The position numbers were made by a program, and so were the translations under genes. Positions 1 to 8,007 of a DNA stretch of 24,682 bases are shown piece by piece. Positions within the stretch are counted from its first letter, which is position 1. Each line of letters starts with the position of its first letter. The notes below the pieces were generated by a model, which was not told the origin of the DNA, searched no databases, and saw nothing but the letters and a program-made list of their open reading frames with translations. Source of the DNA: an uncultured Collinsella sp. (GTDB taxonomy: Bacteria > Actinomycetota > Coriobacteriia > Coriobacteriales > Coriobacteriaceae); assembly GCA_900541015.1 (NCBI GenBank), contig UQIB01000030.1:1-24682 (forward strand), read 5' to 3'.

Positions 1-17
1 GTTCATGGGAGGGTCTT

Positions 18-509
18 ATGGCTGCTTCGAATCCGCCTAAGGGGAGCGTTTCTTCTTCGTCCATCAAGCCGGTTACGCGCAAGGCCGTGCGTTGCCAGCG
101 CGAGGTCGCTTGGCTTGTCACGCAGGCGGCGGGCAGGCTCGTGGCGACCACTCAGGACGTCAACGCGCCTACGCCGAGCTTTGTGCTGGCAGCGGCGCTG
201 GATTTTGTGCGCCAATTGGAGCTTGCCGAACAGGATGCCAACGGCCACCTCGACTACCAGAATGTTATGGCGCCCGACCTGCAAACGTTCTGCCACATGG
301 CCAAGTTGCCCGCCGCGCCCAATGCGCTTTCGGACGCAGGCTACATGTTTACGCTTTCGGGCGCGGACCTTATCCGCGACATCTATGCATACTGCAGCGA
401 GCTCGCCGAGCGCCATGCCTTTGACGCGGCTGAAGTCAAACCGGGATATGTCATCAAGCTGGTTCTTAGGCTGTTCTTGATAGACGGGTTCGCGGCCATG
501 CCGGCGTAA
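18..509 (+). CDS. Hypothetical protein, 163 aa
   Basis: Start codon at 18 follows a good Shine-Dalgarno sequence (GGAGGG, about 5 bases upstream), and codon use is GC-rich as in the core genes further on. The product is Ala/Leu-rich and appears mostly helical. It has a basic, Ser/Pro-rich N-terminus (about residues 1-25) and no signal peptide, membrane segment or recognisable catalytic motif. It is convergent with the AlbA-type gene that ends at 610, with a 100-base gap between them. I do not recognise the family and assign no function. The reading frame is credible because of the ribosome site and because it is the only long frame in this stretch with a clear start. Confidence 0.7.
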   Translation: MAASNPPKGSVSSSSIKPVTRKAVRCQREVAWLVTQAAGRLVATTQDVNAPTPSFVLAAALDFVRQLELAEQDANGHLDYQNVMAPDLQTFCHMAKLPAAPNALSDAGYMFTLSGADLIRDIYAYCSELAERHAFDAAEVKPGYVIKLVLRLFLIDGFAAMPA

Positions 510-609
510 GCCGAGTCTTTAGCATCACCGTCAACTGGGCAACAACCGCTTAACCTTAGCGGGCGCCAATCGAGAGTCGATTATTGGGTCGCCTCGTCCG
601 CTAACGCAT

Positions 610-2076
610 TTATTCCACGCGCTCCAACAGTCGATACTTGCGGTTGCGGCTCGTCGCCGGCGCCGTGGGCTCAAGCTCGCCTTGAGCAATGAGCGCGTTG
701 ACGCGCGACCTAACCTGGGAAATTGTAAGCCCCGTGCGTTCTGCCAGCTCACGCGTCCCCAGCTCGCCGTAGTGTTTGAGTGCCGTCACAATTAAGCCCC
801 CGCCATGATCGACCGGCTCGATCTTTGAACGGTAAAGTACGACCTTGAACCGATCGAACCCCGGGCAGAACAGGGGCTCGGCCAGACCATGCGCGCGCAT
901 GGCATCGATCATCATCGGGATGCCCGAGCCATTGCCCTCAGCCGGCGAACCTGCGCCATCCGGCAGCGGGACAATCGACATGAGTTTCACGAGCGTCGCG
1001 TTACGGCATCGGGAGCTGCCGTCAAACAGGTTCTCGCGAGTCTTTCCTCCGTATAGGCCGCCGGGGTTCGTCACTTCGATACGGTCATCAAAGACGTCAA
1101 CAGCGATCGACTGCCCACAGAACCGGTCTCCGTATTCTCGGTGGATTACGGCGTTGGCAATTGCCTCGCGCAGGACCTCCTCGGGAATCTCCAGCGAGTC
1201 GACACGCGAGACGCCTTTGATCATCGAGGTTCGTCGCAAATTCTTGGCGATTGCCGCGACGGCATCCGAGATCATTTCGCCCAACGTTCCCTCGCAGATC
1301 GTACGGTCCATGAACCTCAACGACCCCGCCGCGCCCTTCTGCGTTCCGGCATAGACCGCCACATCGATAAAGAGCTTGGGATAGAACTGCTGGGGATAGG
1401 CACCCGCGGCCAGGAGTCCGGCCTTAGTGACATTGCCCTGGGAGTCGAGGAAATTCAGGCGCTCCAGCTTCGTTTTCTTGTCCGGCGCGCCGCGCATCGC
1501 ACGAGGTGTCAGTGAGAAAGCACGCTCTATCGTGCGGTCGACCAGGGTCTCGTCAAGATCGCCTGCGACCGCGCCGGGCACTGCATCGCGATCACTGGGG
1601 CTCGCCCGTTCATACGATGACAAGGACAGGACCTCGGTCGACGAGAGCGGAACATCTTTATCATCGATGCGTTTGTAGCTGCCGCCTTGAGCGCCCCGCT
1701 CTATGACATAACAAGGCTTGCTCGACGGGTCGAGCTCCTCAATCGTGATGACCAGAACCACGGTGCCCTGGAGCTCCACGCGTTCAATGGTGTATTTGGG
1801 CGGATTGGCCAGTTTTCCGCGCCCGCCGGCATCACCCATGCCCGCTACGAATTGGTTGAGCACCTTCTCGGTCTCAAAGTTCTCAACCGGGACAAAGCCC
1901 GCGCGCTCGCTCACGCCGAGCACGATAATTCCGCCAGCGGTATTCGCGAATGCGCTAACCGTTTCCCATACGTCGCGGGAAAGCGTCGTGGCGCTCTCCT
2001 TGACCTCGACGTTAAGATCGTCCGAGCCCATGCGCCTTAAAGACTCGAGCAGACCGGTCAGCTCGTTTTCGTTCAT
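610..2076 (-). CDS. Schlafen/AlbA_2-domain ATP-binding regulator with C-terminal winged helix
   Basis: Three parts can be seen. An N-terminal AlbA_2 (Schlafen-type) domain lies at about residues 1-140, with the NTAGGIIVLGV motif and a GSYKR segment. A GHKL-like ATPase region at about 290-400 has NAVIHREYG and TNPGGL. A C-terminal winged helix (about 425-485) has the pattern GTRELAERTGLT-SQVRSRV. Proteins of this build (COG2865 type) are annotated as putative ATP-dependent transcriptional regulators; the true role is generally unknown. An ATG at 2082 is also possible, but AAAGGA lies only one base before it and about seven bases before the ATG at 2076, so I prefer 2076 (488 aa). The upstream region carries two iteron arrays (2137-2216 and 2301-2373) that could be its own operator. 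A decayed paralogue lies at 12234-12480. Confidence 0.85.
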   Translation of the reverse strand: MNENELTGLLESLRRMGSDDLNVEVKESATTLSRDVWETVSAFANTAGGIIVLGVSERAGFVPVENFETEKVLNQFVAGMGDAGGRGKLANPPKYTIERVELQGTVVLVITIEELDPSSKPCYVIERGAQGGSYKRIDDKDVPLSSTEVLSLSSYERASPSDRDAVPGAVAGDLDETLVDRTIERAFSLTPRAMRGAPDKKTKLERLNFLDSQGNVTKAGLLAAGAYPQQFYPKLFIDVAVYAGTQKGAAGSLRFMDRTICEGTLGEMISDAVAAIAKNLRRTSMIKGVSRVDSLEIPEEVLREAIANAVIHREYGDRFCGQSIAVDVFDDRIEVTNPGGLYGGKTRENLFDGSSRCRNATLVKLMSIVPLPDGAGSPAEGNGSGIPMMIDAMRAHGLAEPLFCPGFDRFKVVLYRSKIEPVDHGGGLIVTALKHYGELGTRELAERTGLTISQVRSRVNALIAQGELEPTAPATSRNRKYRLLERVE

Positions 2077-2136
2077 CTGCATGTCCTTTCGCTCGGCCCG
2101 GCGGAGAATGCCGCGAATAGATTTCCTTCGTCTCTC

Positions 2137-2216
2137 AGTTATCTCTCGTAATTATCTCTCATCTTTCTGCCATCTCTCATATTAGAGATAAGTGAGAGAT
2201 GAAAGATAAGATATCT
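2137..2216. repeat. Iteron array A upstream of the AlbA-type gene
   Basis: Several copies of ATCTCTC-type units occur at roughly 13-base steps. They are followed by units in the opposite orientation (GAGAGATGAAAGATAAG), making a long imperfect palindrome. The array closely matches array B at 2301-2373. It lies about 60 bases upstream of the AlbA-type start codon and is a candidate operator for that regulator. Confidence 0.75.
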
Positions 2217-2300
2217 GCCATTTGTTTCATTTAAACATGTTTTTGCTGGTAGAACAATCAGTATTGAGACAATACCATGATTGCTTGTCTCTTTGCTGAT

Positions 2301-2373
2301 CAGTTATCTCTCGTATTTATCTCTCGTCTTTCTGTTATCTCTCGTATTAGTGACGAATGAGAGATGAGAGATA
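2301..2373. repeat. Iteron array B upstream of the AlbA-type gene
   Basis: This is a direct repeat of array A about 164 bases further out. It has three forward units (TATCTCTCGTAT, TATCTCTCGTCT, TATCTCTCGTAT) and then two units in reverse orientation (GAGAGATGAGAGATAC). A diverged copy of the same stretch is present at 12596-12650 next to the decayed AlbA paralogue, which ties the iterons to this gene family. Confidence 0.75.
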
Positions 2374-2379
2374 CGTGAG

Positions 2380-2415
2380 TGATGGACGAGCGTGGATTAT
2401 TGGACGGTCGGAAAA
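2380..2415. repeat. Partial copy of the GAGCGTGGAT palindromic repeat family
   Basis: The stretch GACGAGCGTGGATTATTGGAC followed by GGTCGGAAAATCC matches, in reverse complement, the second half of the repeats at 17646-17775 and 19049-19170 (core ATCCACGCTCGTCCGTCC). A related copy sits at 12663-12735. Confidence 0.55.
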
Positions 2416-2427
2416 TCCCTCAAACAA

Positions 2428-2462
2428 AAAACGGGGCCGGCCTTACGCCGAACCCCGTTTTC
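2428..2462 (-). terminator. Rho-independent terminator after the EIIC-EIID remnant
   Basis: On the minus strand AAAACGGGG pairs with CCCCGTTTT around a 16-base loop, followed by more T residues (CCCCGTTTTTTGTTTG). It lies 45 bases after the stop codon of the EIIC-EIID remnant and closes the island on this side. Confidence 0.8.
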
Positions 2463-2506
2463 AAACGGTCAGTTAGTTATCCAACGCGCGAGCATAGCAG
2501 TCAACT

Positions 2507-3163
2507 TTACGCCGCCGCGAACACTCCCAAACCCGTTCCGATGATGCAGATCGCGAAGATGCCAATAATAATCCAAATGGTCTTGACACCCTTTTTATAG
2601 AGGGCAACGCAAGCGAACGTTGCCAGCAAGGGCAGCAGACCGGGGAAGATCGAATCGAACAGATCCTGCAGGACAATCTCCGAACCACCCACATCAAAGG
2701 TCAAAGCCGTGGACAGCGAGACCTGCGCCGCAATCATCGCGCCAATGACGGTCATTCCGAGAACGCCGGCAGCATGCGTCATGCGAGACATAAGGTTGTT
2801 CTCTTCGGACTGCTGCAGGAACTTGGTTCCCAGGTCGTATCCCAGATGGGCGGCGACGATACGCGTTGCAAAGTTAATCACCGAGTAGAGAAGGAAGACG
2901 GAGACGGGAAGGGCGAGCGCGACGGCAGTTGCCGTGCCCGTACCCGTAATGACGGCAAACGCGCAGCCAAGCACGCCGAAGGCATAGACCTCAGGAGGAA
3001 CCGCCGCGCCGACCATGATGGCGCCCATGAACATGGACTCCAAAGCAGCGCCGACGATAACGCCCTGCTGGACATCGCCAAAGATCAAGCCGACAAACAG
3101 GCTCGTAAACAGCGGACGACCAAGCATCGTAATGCCAAATGCCTGCTCGTCCATAGACGCCAT
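2507..3163 (-). pseudogene. Chimeric EIIC-EIID remnant of a mannose-family PTS, in-frame fusion
   Basis: The frame is open for 218 codons, but the product is half of one protein and half of another. Residues 1 to about 95 match the N-terminal part of an EIIC subunit: GRPLFTSLFVGLIFGDVQQG and GAAVPPEVY align with SRPIVTGVLIGLVMGDLQTG and GAAVPPDVI of the intact EIIC at 7195-7980. Residues from about 95 onward match the C-terminal half of EIID (GYDLGTKFL, LGMTVIGAMI, FPGLLPLLATF, against the intact EIID at 6378-7208). The C-terminal two thirds of EIIC and the N-terminal half of EIID, including the SPLAGIGDSLFWGT region, are missing, consistent with a deletion of roughly 0.9-1 kb. The usual first ten or so EIIC residues are also absent, and no ribosome site precedes the ATG at 3163. 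A hairpin with terminator character separates it from the upstream deglycase. It is most likely non-functional, though a small membrane protein could still be made. Confidence 0.75.
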
Positions 3164-3222
3164 AATGCGACCAGCGCAACTAGGAGGTACTGCGCAACTA
3201 TTCTGATTAACCCCAGAAATAA

Positions 3223-3261
3223 GCCTGCAGGCGAGACGTTCAGAACAGCTCGCCTACAGGC
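3223..3261 (-). terminator. Hairpin after deglycase copy 1
   Basis: CTCGCCTACAGGC/GCCTGCAGGCGAG form 13-bp arms with one mismatch and a 13-base loop, followed on the minus strand by TTATTTCTG. It lies 21 bases after the stop codon of the deglycase, so it probably ends the transcript before the EIIC-EIID remnant. The T-run is short. Confidence 0.5.
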
Positions 3262-3282
3262 AACAGCAGCAATTTGAAAGGA

Positions 3283-4317
3283 CTAGTAGTTCATCTGGTG
3301 ATAGTAGCGACGCGTGGTGAGCGGGTGGTTACGGACATGCTCGAGATGGCAGCTCAGACGCTCGGTGATGGTATAGGTGACCATCGGGGAGACGATCTTG
3401 CGGAACTCGGGGTCGCTGAACGGCAGCTCGACCTCGGCGGTGTCGAACTTGTTCACGCGGACATGGACGCCCCTCTCCTCGGCGAGCATGTGGGTGAAGT
3501 TGTCCACGCGGTCCATGAGCTTGCGGGTGTCGTCCTCGCCGTAGAGCATGATGAGGCTCGTGCCCTCCTCGCACAGCTCGATGGTGCCGTGGAAGAACTC
3601 GGCGGCGTGGATGGACTTGGTCTTGATCCACTGCATCTCCTCGAGGATGCACATGGCGTAGTCGTAGGCCTCGCCCCAGAGCATGCCGGAGCCGATCACC
3701 ATGTGGTAGTCGGTGTCCTTGAAGTCCTCGGCCATGGCGGCGCAGCGCTCGTCCTGGGCGTCCTTGGCCTTGATGAGGTACGGGGCGATGTTGCCGAACT
3801 CCTCCATGAAGGTGTCGTACTTGGGGAAGGCGCCGGCGTTCTTGAGGAAGCGGGCGACCAGCGTGATCTGGTAGGTGTAGATGGCCTCGCACAGGACGTC
3901 GTCCTCGGCGAAGCTGAAGAACTTGTAGTCGGCGTACTCGGTGGCCGGGGTGTTGTCGTTGGAGACATACATCAGCGTGCGGGCGCCCTGCTCCTGGCAG
4001 AACTTGGCGGCCTCGATGATCTCGGGGGTGGTGCCGGTGCGGGTGGAGAAGACGCAGACCGAGTCCTTGTTGAAGGCCTTGGGCGGGCACGCGAGGAACT
4101 CGGCGGCGATCTCGCAGTGGACGTCGACGTCGGCCGTGGTGGTCTCGACCCAATACTTCATCGGGAGCGTGTGGGCCCAGGTGCCGCCGCAGCCGATGAA
4201 GAAGATGTTGGAATAGCCCTGCTCGCAGACCTCGTCCACGGCAGCCTCAATCTGAGGACGGAGAGCGAGGGCATCGCTCACAACCTTCTCGTAACGAGGC
4301 TCATCGAAATTGAACAT
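3283..4317 (-). CDS. SIS-domain sugar-amine-6-phosphate deglycase, copy 1
   Basis: This 344-aa double-SIS protein belongs to the FrlB/GfrE/GfrF deglycase group, which splits glycated-amine 6-phosphates into a sugar phosphate and an amine. Visible are the first SIS motif FIGCGGTW (about 40-47), the phosphate-binding STRTGTTPE (about 91-99), the second-SIS VIGSG (about 207-211) and the probable catalytic pair E240 and H243 in AEFFHGTIEL. The RRYYHQMNY tail is typical of the group. The start at ATG 4317 is preceded by GAAGGGA; the frame runs on to a TTG at 4365, but homology begins at 4317 and copy 2 has only this start. The coding sequence appears identical to copy 2 at 10989-12023, with identity ending at the start and stop codons. 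Copy 1 stops with TAG, copy 2 with TAA. The substrate cannot be read from sequence; a GfrE-like role (glucoselysine 6-phosphate) is a guess from context. Confidence 0.85.
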   Translation of the reverse strand: MFNFDEPRYEKVVSDALALRPQIEAAVDEVCEQGYSNIFFIGCGGTWAHTLPMKYWVETTTADVDVHCEIAAEFLACPPKAFNKDSVCVFSTRTGTTPEIIEAAKFCQEQGARTLMYVSNDNTPATEYADYKFFSFAEDDVLCEAIYTYQITLVARFLKNAGAFPKYDTFMEEFGNIAPYLIKAKDAQDERCAAMAEDFKDTDYHMVIGSGMLWGEAYDYAMCILEEMQWIKTKSIHAAEFFHGTIELCEEGTSLIMLYGEDDTRKLMDRVDNFTHMLAEERGVHVRVNKFDTAEVELPFSDPEFRKIVSPMVTYTITERLSCHLEHVRNHPLTTRRYYHQMNY

Positions 4318-4342
4318 ATCTAATATCCCTTCGTTTAATAGA

Positions 4343-4378
4343 GTGAAATTCGTTTCAATTGACAACTTGTCATTTCAC
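4343..4378. promoter_or_regulatory. Nested palindromes upstream of deglycase copy 1
   Basis: TGACAACTTGTCA (4360-4372) is a perfect 13-base palindrome. GTGAAAT (4343-4349) and ATTTCAC (4372-4378) form an outer inverted pair around it. The stretch lies in the 98-base gap between the kinase and deglycase copy 1, and TTGTCA could act as a -35 box. It may be an internal promoter with operator, so that copy 1 is expressed apart from the PTS operon. Confidence 0.4.
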
Positions 4379-4381
4379 TAC

Positions 4382-4391
4382 GTATTAATAC
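4382..4391. promoter_or_regulatory. GTATTAATAC palindrome, candidate GntR operator
   Basis: This perfect 10-base palindrome is preceded by AC, giving ACGTATTAATAC. It resembles the AT-rich boxes at 8938-8957, 10653-10665 and 12071-12080 in the other regulatory gaps of the island. It is a candidate site for one of the two GntR regulators. Confidence 0.35.
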
Positions 4392-4415
4392 TTAATGACC
4401 TAAATAAATACCTTT

Positions 4416-5300
4416 TTAGGAAATGGAAGCTTGGCCGTCTTTCATCTCGGCGAGTTTATGCTCGAATCCAAAGCCGCCGGGTTTAAGGCAATTCTTAGCT
4501 GAATAGTCAGCAGCGAATTCCATTGCATCCCGAATGATCTCCGCATCGAGCGGTTGCTTTTTACTCCAGCCACGCGAGAGACAGCTCACAACAAACGCAG
4601 TGATATACGAATCTCCCGCGCCCATGGTGTCAAGCGCATCTACGGGTCTTATATTTCCCTGGTACCATCGGGAACCGTCAAAGAACACAGGCCCTGCAGA
4701 TCCCCGTGTAGCAATCGTGTAGCGACAACCATGCTCTATGGCCCTCTTCAATAGAACTTGAATCTGTTGATCGCTCTCGCCGGAACAGGAAAACAGACCA
4801 AGGGTTGTAGCAGGGCAAACAAGATCGAAATATGCGTCGGTTCGATACTTATCTTTAACGGAAAAGTCGTAAACCACCACAGCGGGAAGATCTTGAACTA
4901 GGTGCACATCGTCCTGCAGCTTTGCATTGACGCTGGTAAAAACCGCATCGAATCCCTGAAGAAACTTGACATCAGAATCGGTGATATGGGTTTTGTGCGC
5001 CCAGCAAGCCCCCGTATCGTAACCAACTTCGACACGTTCACCGTTGTAAACATTTACATCGCAAGTCTTGGTTGTCGCTTTTTCAGGCATAGATGATTGC
5101 GAAAGGTCAACGTTCAGCGAAGAAAGGGCATCGGTGATTATTCGCCCTCCCAGGTCGTTGCCGATCTCCCCAATATACGCTGTCTGTGCGCCAAGCATGC
5201 TTGCATGGGCAGCGACGTTTACGGCATTGCCACCAGGATACATAACGTCTTTGTTGAGATAGCGATCAATAACGTTGTCACCAATTGCTGCGATTTTCAC
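4416..5300 (-). CDS. PfkB-family kinase, FrlD (fructoselysine 6-kinase) type
   Basis: The product is a PfkB/ribokinase-fold sugar kinase of 294 aa from the GTG at 5300, which has GGGAGG seven bases upstream; the ATG at 5318 has no such site. The N-terminal IGDNVID and YPGGNAVNVAAH (about 6-12 and 21-32) resemble FrlD, and DTMGAGDS with the catalytic base D230 is the second PfkB signature. FrlD uses ATP to phosphorylate fructoselysine at C6. The gene follows the SIS deglycase at 5331 by 30 bases and is probably in the same operon. Its presence is odd because a PTS already delivers a phosphorylated substrate. It may serve a second glycated amine that enters by another route or arises inside the cell. 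Fructosamine kinase activity is inferred; another PfkB sugar specificity is possible. Confidence 0.8.
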   Translation of the reverse strand: MKIAAIGDNVIDRYLNKDVMYPGGNAVNVAAHASMLGAQTAYIGEIGNDLGGRIITDALSSLNVDLSQSSMPEKATTKTCDVNVYNGERVEVGYDTGACWAHKTHITDSDVKFLQGFDAVFTSVNAKLQDDVHLVQDLPAVVVYDFSVKDKYRTDAYFDLVCPATTLGLFSCSGESDQQIQVLLKRAIEHGCRYTIATRGSAGPVFFDGSRWYQGNIRPVDALDTMGAGDSYITAFVVSCLSRGWSKKQPLDAEIIRDAMEFAADYSAKNCLKPGGFGFEHKLAEMKDGQASIS

Positions 5301-5330
5301 CTCAACGCCTCCCATCACATACGGTCTTTA

Positions 5331-6329
5331 TTAGTACTCGACCTTGCGGTAATAACGGCGGATGTCGAGCGAATGGTCACGAATTTGCTCGAAATTCTTG
5401 CTCACACGCGAGAGAATGGCATTGAGCACCACCGGAGAAAGCATCCAGCGGAATTCATCACTGATACCCGGCAACTCATAATCATGTGTATCGAATACGG
5501 TGAAATCATCCGCATATTGCTTACAGAAGCGTGCAACGCGCTCATCAAGAGGCCTAGTCTGCGCCTCCGTCATTGCGAGCGCGACACAAACGCCCGGCTC
5601 AACAAGTTCGATAGTGCCATGGAAGAACTCAGGCGATGTAACGGATTTGGTGCGCAGCCATTGGGATTCCTCGAGCACACACATGGCAAACGAATACGTG
5701 GGGCCCCACAGATTGCCAGAACCAATCCAAATCTGATACGGATCGTCCTTGTGCTTCAGAGCATATGCGCGAGCCATCTCGTCAGCGTTCTTGCCGACGG
5801 AAACGAGAGCAGCGGGGAGATTCACAAGCTCATCAGCAAAGCGATCGTAGTCATCGAAAAAGCCCCTGTTCTTGAGAATCTTTCCAATCAGAAGGTACAG
5901 CACGAGCTCCATAGGACGGCCCTGCTTATAAATCACTCCATAATCGGAAAGTTCACCAAGCGGTGAACCGTCCACGCCAAGCGTAGAGACAATGGTGCAG
6001 CCTGCGTCTTTTGCCGCCTTTGCCGCCGCGACCGTCTCTTTGGTGTCGCCCGACTTGGACGCCATGAACGCCAAGGTCCCCTTACCGATGCGCCGATTGC
6101 CAACCGTGAGGAAATCTGCCGAAACTTGGGACTGGACGGGAATATCGGACATAACAGAAACCATATAGTCAAACGGCTGCATCATCGCAAGCGAGCCACC
6201 TGACGAGGTGAAGAAAATCGAATCGAAACCCTTTTCGCAAATTTCGTCAGCAATGCGTTCAATTTCGGCACGTTGATTGTAGATATAAGCACCGTTATCG
6301 AGAATTGCCTGTTCATCAAATGAAACCAT
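5331..6329 (-). CDS. SIS-domain sugar-amine-6-phosphate deglycase, second type
   Basis: This 332-aa double-SIS protein is a distant paralogue of the 344-aa deglycase. Its motifs are FTSSGGSLAM (about 40-49), MASKSGDTKE (about 89-98), WIGSGNLWG (about 201-209), SPEFFHGTIEL with the likely catalytic E234 and H237, and the RRYYRKVEY tail. The start at 6329 has GAAAGG nine bases upstream. It sits between EIID (48-base gap) and the FrlD-like kinase (30-base gap), so it is the deglycase built into the PTS operon. By analogy with gfrABCDEF it would cleave the 6-phosphate of the imported compound to a sugar 6-phosphate and a free amine. Which of the two deglycase types is GfrE-like and which GfrF-like cannot be decided here. 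Confidence 0.85.
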   Translation of the reverse strand: MVSFDEQAILDNGAYIYNQRAEIERIADEICEKGFDSIFFTSSGGSLAMMQPFDYMVSVMSDIPVQSQVSADFLTVGNRRIGKGTLAFMASKSGDTKETVAAAKAAKDAGCTIVSTLGVDGSPLGELSDYGVIYKQGRPMELVLYLLIGKILKNRGFFDDYDRFADELVNLPAALVSVGKNADEMARAYALKHKDDPYQIWIGSGNLWGPTYSFAMCVLEESQWLRTKSVTSPEFFHGTIELVEPGVCVALAMTEAQTRPLDERVARFCKQYADDFTVFDTHDYELPGISDEFRWMLSPVVLNAILSRVSKNFEQIRDHSLDIRRYYRKVEY

Positions 6330-6377
6330 GAGATATACCTTTCTAATTCAATTGGGCCAGACGGCGAAATCAACTAT

Positions 6378-7208
6378 TTAGATTGCAAACACTCCGAAGA
6401 AGGAGCCGACGATACCAACCGCCATGAGAATAACGAGAATCCAAGCAATCTTGACCTTGTGCTGGACGAGTTCGTAGACTCCAAGTGTCACAAGCAGCGG
6501 CAGCAGGCTCGGCATGATACCGTCGATGATGCTTTGGATAGTCTGCGCACTGTCGCCGGTACCGAGAGAACCAGCCACGCTGACCGATACAAGGTTGGGC
6601 ACCATAGCGCCGATAACCATAAGACCGAGAATTGCAGCCCCCATAGTGAGCTTTGGCATAAGACCAGATTTCTCGATCTTGCTCAAGAAACTGGTTCCGA
6701 ATCCATAGCCCCATTTAAGGCAGAACCAACGAATCAGATAATGCGGAACATTGAATACGACAAGGAAGAGAAGCGGGCCGAGAATGTTACCCTGCATAGC
6801 AAGCGACACACCCAAGCCAGTGGCGATGACACGCAACGTTCCCCAGAACAGAGAGTCACCGATGCCGGCCAGCGGGCTCATAAGAGCGGCCTTTACGCTG
6901 TTGATGGAGGATTCGTCAAAATCCTCTTCGTTAGCGTTTGCCTCTTCCATCGCTGCCGAAATGCCCAGAATTAATGTTGAGACATAAGGAGTGGTGTTGA
7001 AGAACTCCATGTGACGCTTAGCAGCAGCAGCCTGGTCATCCTTATTCTTATACACGCGACGAATGATGGGAAGCATAGAGAAGCAGTATCCCATGTGCTG
7101 CTGGCGCTCGTAGTTCCAGGAGTACTCCATCGTAAGCGAACGGAAAAATACCGATTTTAGATCACGCTTTGTAATCTTGTTGGAACTGGTGTCATTAGAA
7201 GTCGTCAT
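6378..7208 (-). CDS. Mannose-family PTS EIID subunit
   Basis: The membrane EIID subunit is 276 aa, close to the family's usual length. Diagnostic segments are EYSWNYERQQHMGYCFSMLP (about 28-47), SPLAGIGDSLFWGT in the middle, GYGFGTSFL and LGLMVIGAMV further on, and hydrophobic C-terminal helices (LLPLLVTLGVYEL, AWILVILMAVGIVG). The ATG at 7208 is chosen because GGAAGGGAG precedes it; the open frame back to 7250 has no ribosome site. The start lies inside the end of the EIIC gene (14-base overlap), suggesting translational coupling. With EIIC it forms the transport channel. An intact EIID here contrasts with the fused remnant at 2507-3163. Confidence 0.92.
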   Translation of the reverse strand: MTTSNDTSSNKITKRDLKSVFFRSLTMEYSWNYERQQHMGYCFSMLPIIRRVYKNKDDQAAAAKRHMEFFNTTPYVSTLILGISAAMEEANANEEDFDESSINSVKAALMSPLAGIGDSLFWGTLRVIATGLGVSLAMQGNILGPLLFLVVFNVPHYLIRWFCLKWGYGFGTSFLSKIEKSGLMPKLTMGAAILGLMVIGAMVPNLVSVSVAGSLGTGDSAQTIQSIIDGIMPSLLPLLVTLGVYELVQHKVKIAWILVILMAVGIVGSFFGVFAI

Positions 7209-7980
7209 CGTCGAAGCTCCCTTCCGAACTAAGCTGTGGCGTCTGAGCAATGAAGTTTGGCTGGACCACCACGAGGATTACTGCGAGGCAAAGCCCAATG
7301 ATGGCAATACCAAGGATTGGAATGCTCATGTAGGCACAGAGCGCAAACCCGAGCACGAAGAAAATAGCAGTCTGCTTGTTGACAATCATTGAAGCGAGCA
7401 GTGCAATGCCGAGCGCAGGGATGAATCCACCCGCAATAACCAGGCCGTTACTTACAAACTCGGGAATTGCGTTAAGCACCGCGTTCATAACCGGCGTTCC
7501 GAGATAGAAAGCAAGGGAGCACACGAAAAAGCGAGGAAGCGATTTGACGATGAATCCACCAAGCAGATGCATCCGCTCCATACCTTTGAGGTCGCCCTTT
7601 GCCACACAGTCGTCCGCTTTATGGACGAAAAACGGCATCACGATCAGCGTAAGCGCGTTATCAATGATGAGATAAAGCGACGCAATCGGGAAAGCGAGCG
7701 TCAGCGCAACTTCAGCGCCTTGACCCGTCGAAATTGCAAAGGCAGTACCCAAAATACCACCGGTGATAACGTCAGGCGGAACGGCCGCCCCGATGGTAAC
7801 CGATCCAATGAACACCATTTCAAGCGTGGCGCCGACAATAATGCCCGTCTGCAAATCACCCATCACAAGACCGATGAGGACGCCCGTGACAATCGGGCGA
7901 GAAGCAAGGCAAGTGCCAAGTGCCCACTCAAATGTCACGCACATTGCGACGAGGCCGATAAGGATCGCTTGAGTCAACAT
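7195..7980 (-). CDS. Mannose-family PTS EIIC subunit
   Basis: The product is a 261-aa polytopic membrane protein. The N-terminal SRPIVTGVLIGLVMGDLQTG, the GATLEMVFIGSVTIGAAVPPDV segment (split here as GATLEMVFIG and GAAVPPDV) and the later GGFIPALGIALLASMI are typical of EIIC of the mannose/sorbose family. The protein ends in an acidic tail (SFDDDDF). The start at 7980 has AAAGGGGA upstream. It follows EIIB by 27 bases and overlaps EIID by 14. Together with EIID it would carry a sugar or sugar-amine through the membrane while EIIB phosphorylates it. Substrate inferred from the neighbouring deglycases and kinase: a glycated amine. Confidence 0.92.
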   Translation of the reverse strand: MLTQAILIGLVAMCVTFEWALGTCLASRPIVTGVLIGLVMGDLQTGIIVGATLEMVFIGSVTIGAAVPPDVITGGILGTAFAISTGQGAEVALTLAFPIASLYLIIDNALTLIVMPFFVHKADDCVAKGDLKGMERMHLLGGFIVKSLPRFFVCSLAFYLGTPVMNAVLNAIPEFVSNGLVIAGGFIPALGIALLASMIVNKQTAIFFVLGFALCAYMSIPILGIAIIGLCLAVILVVVQPNFIAQTPQLSSEGSFDDDDF

Positions 7981-8007
7981 GAGAGATCCCCTTTCTATTG
8001 TATGTGC

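Noticed and set aside
2137..2373. CRISPR array.
   Set aside because: The units are only 7-12 bases, occur in both orientations and have no spacers; no cas genes are present.
3274..4323. Long plus-strand frame (349 codons) over deglycase copy 1, repeated at 11004-12077.
   Set aside because: It is the antisense shadow of a gene with extreme third-position GC; its product is a repetitive Gly/Leu/Val/Glu string without a ribosome site.
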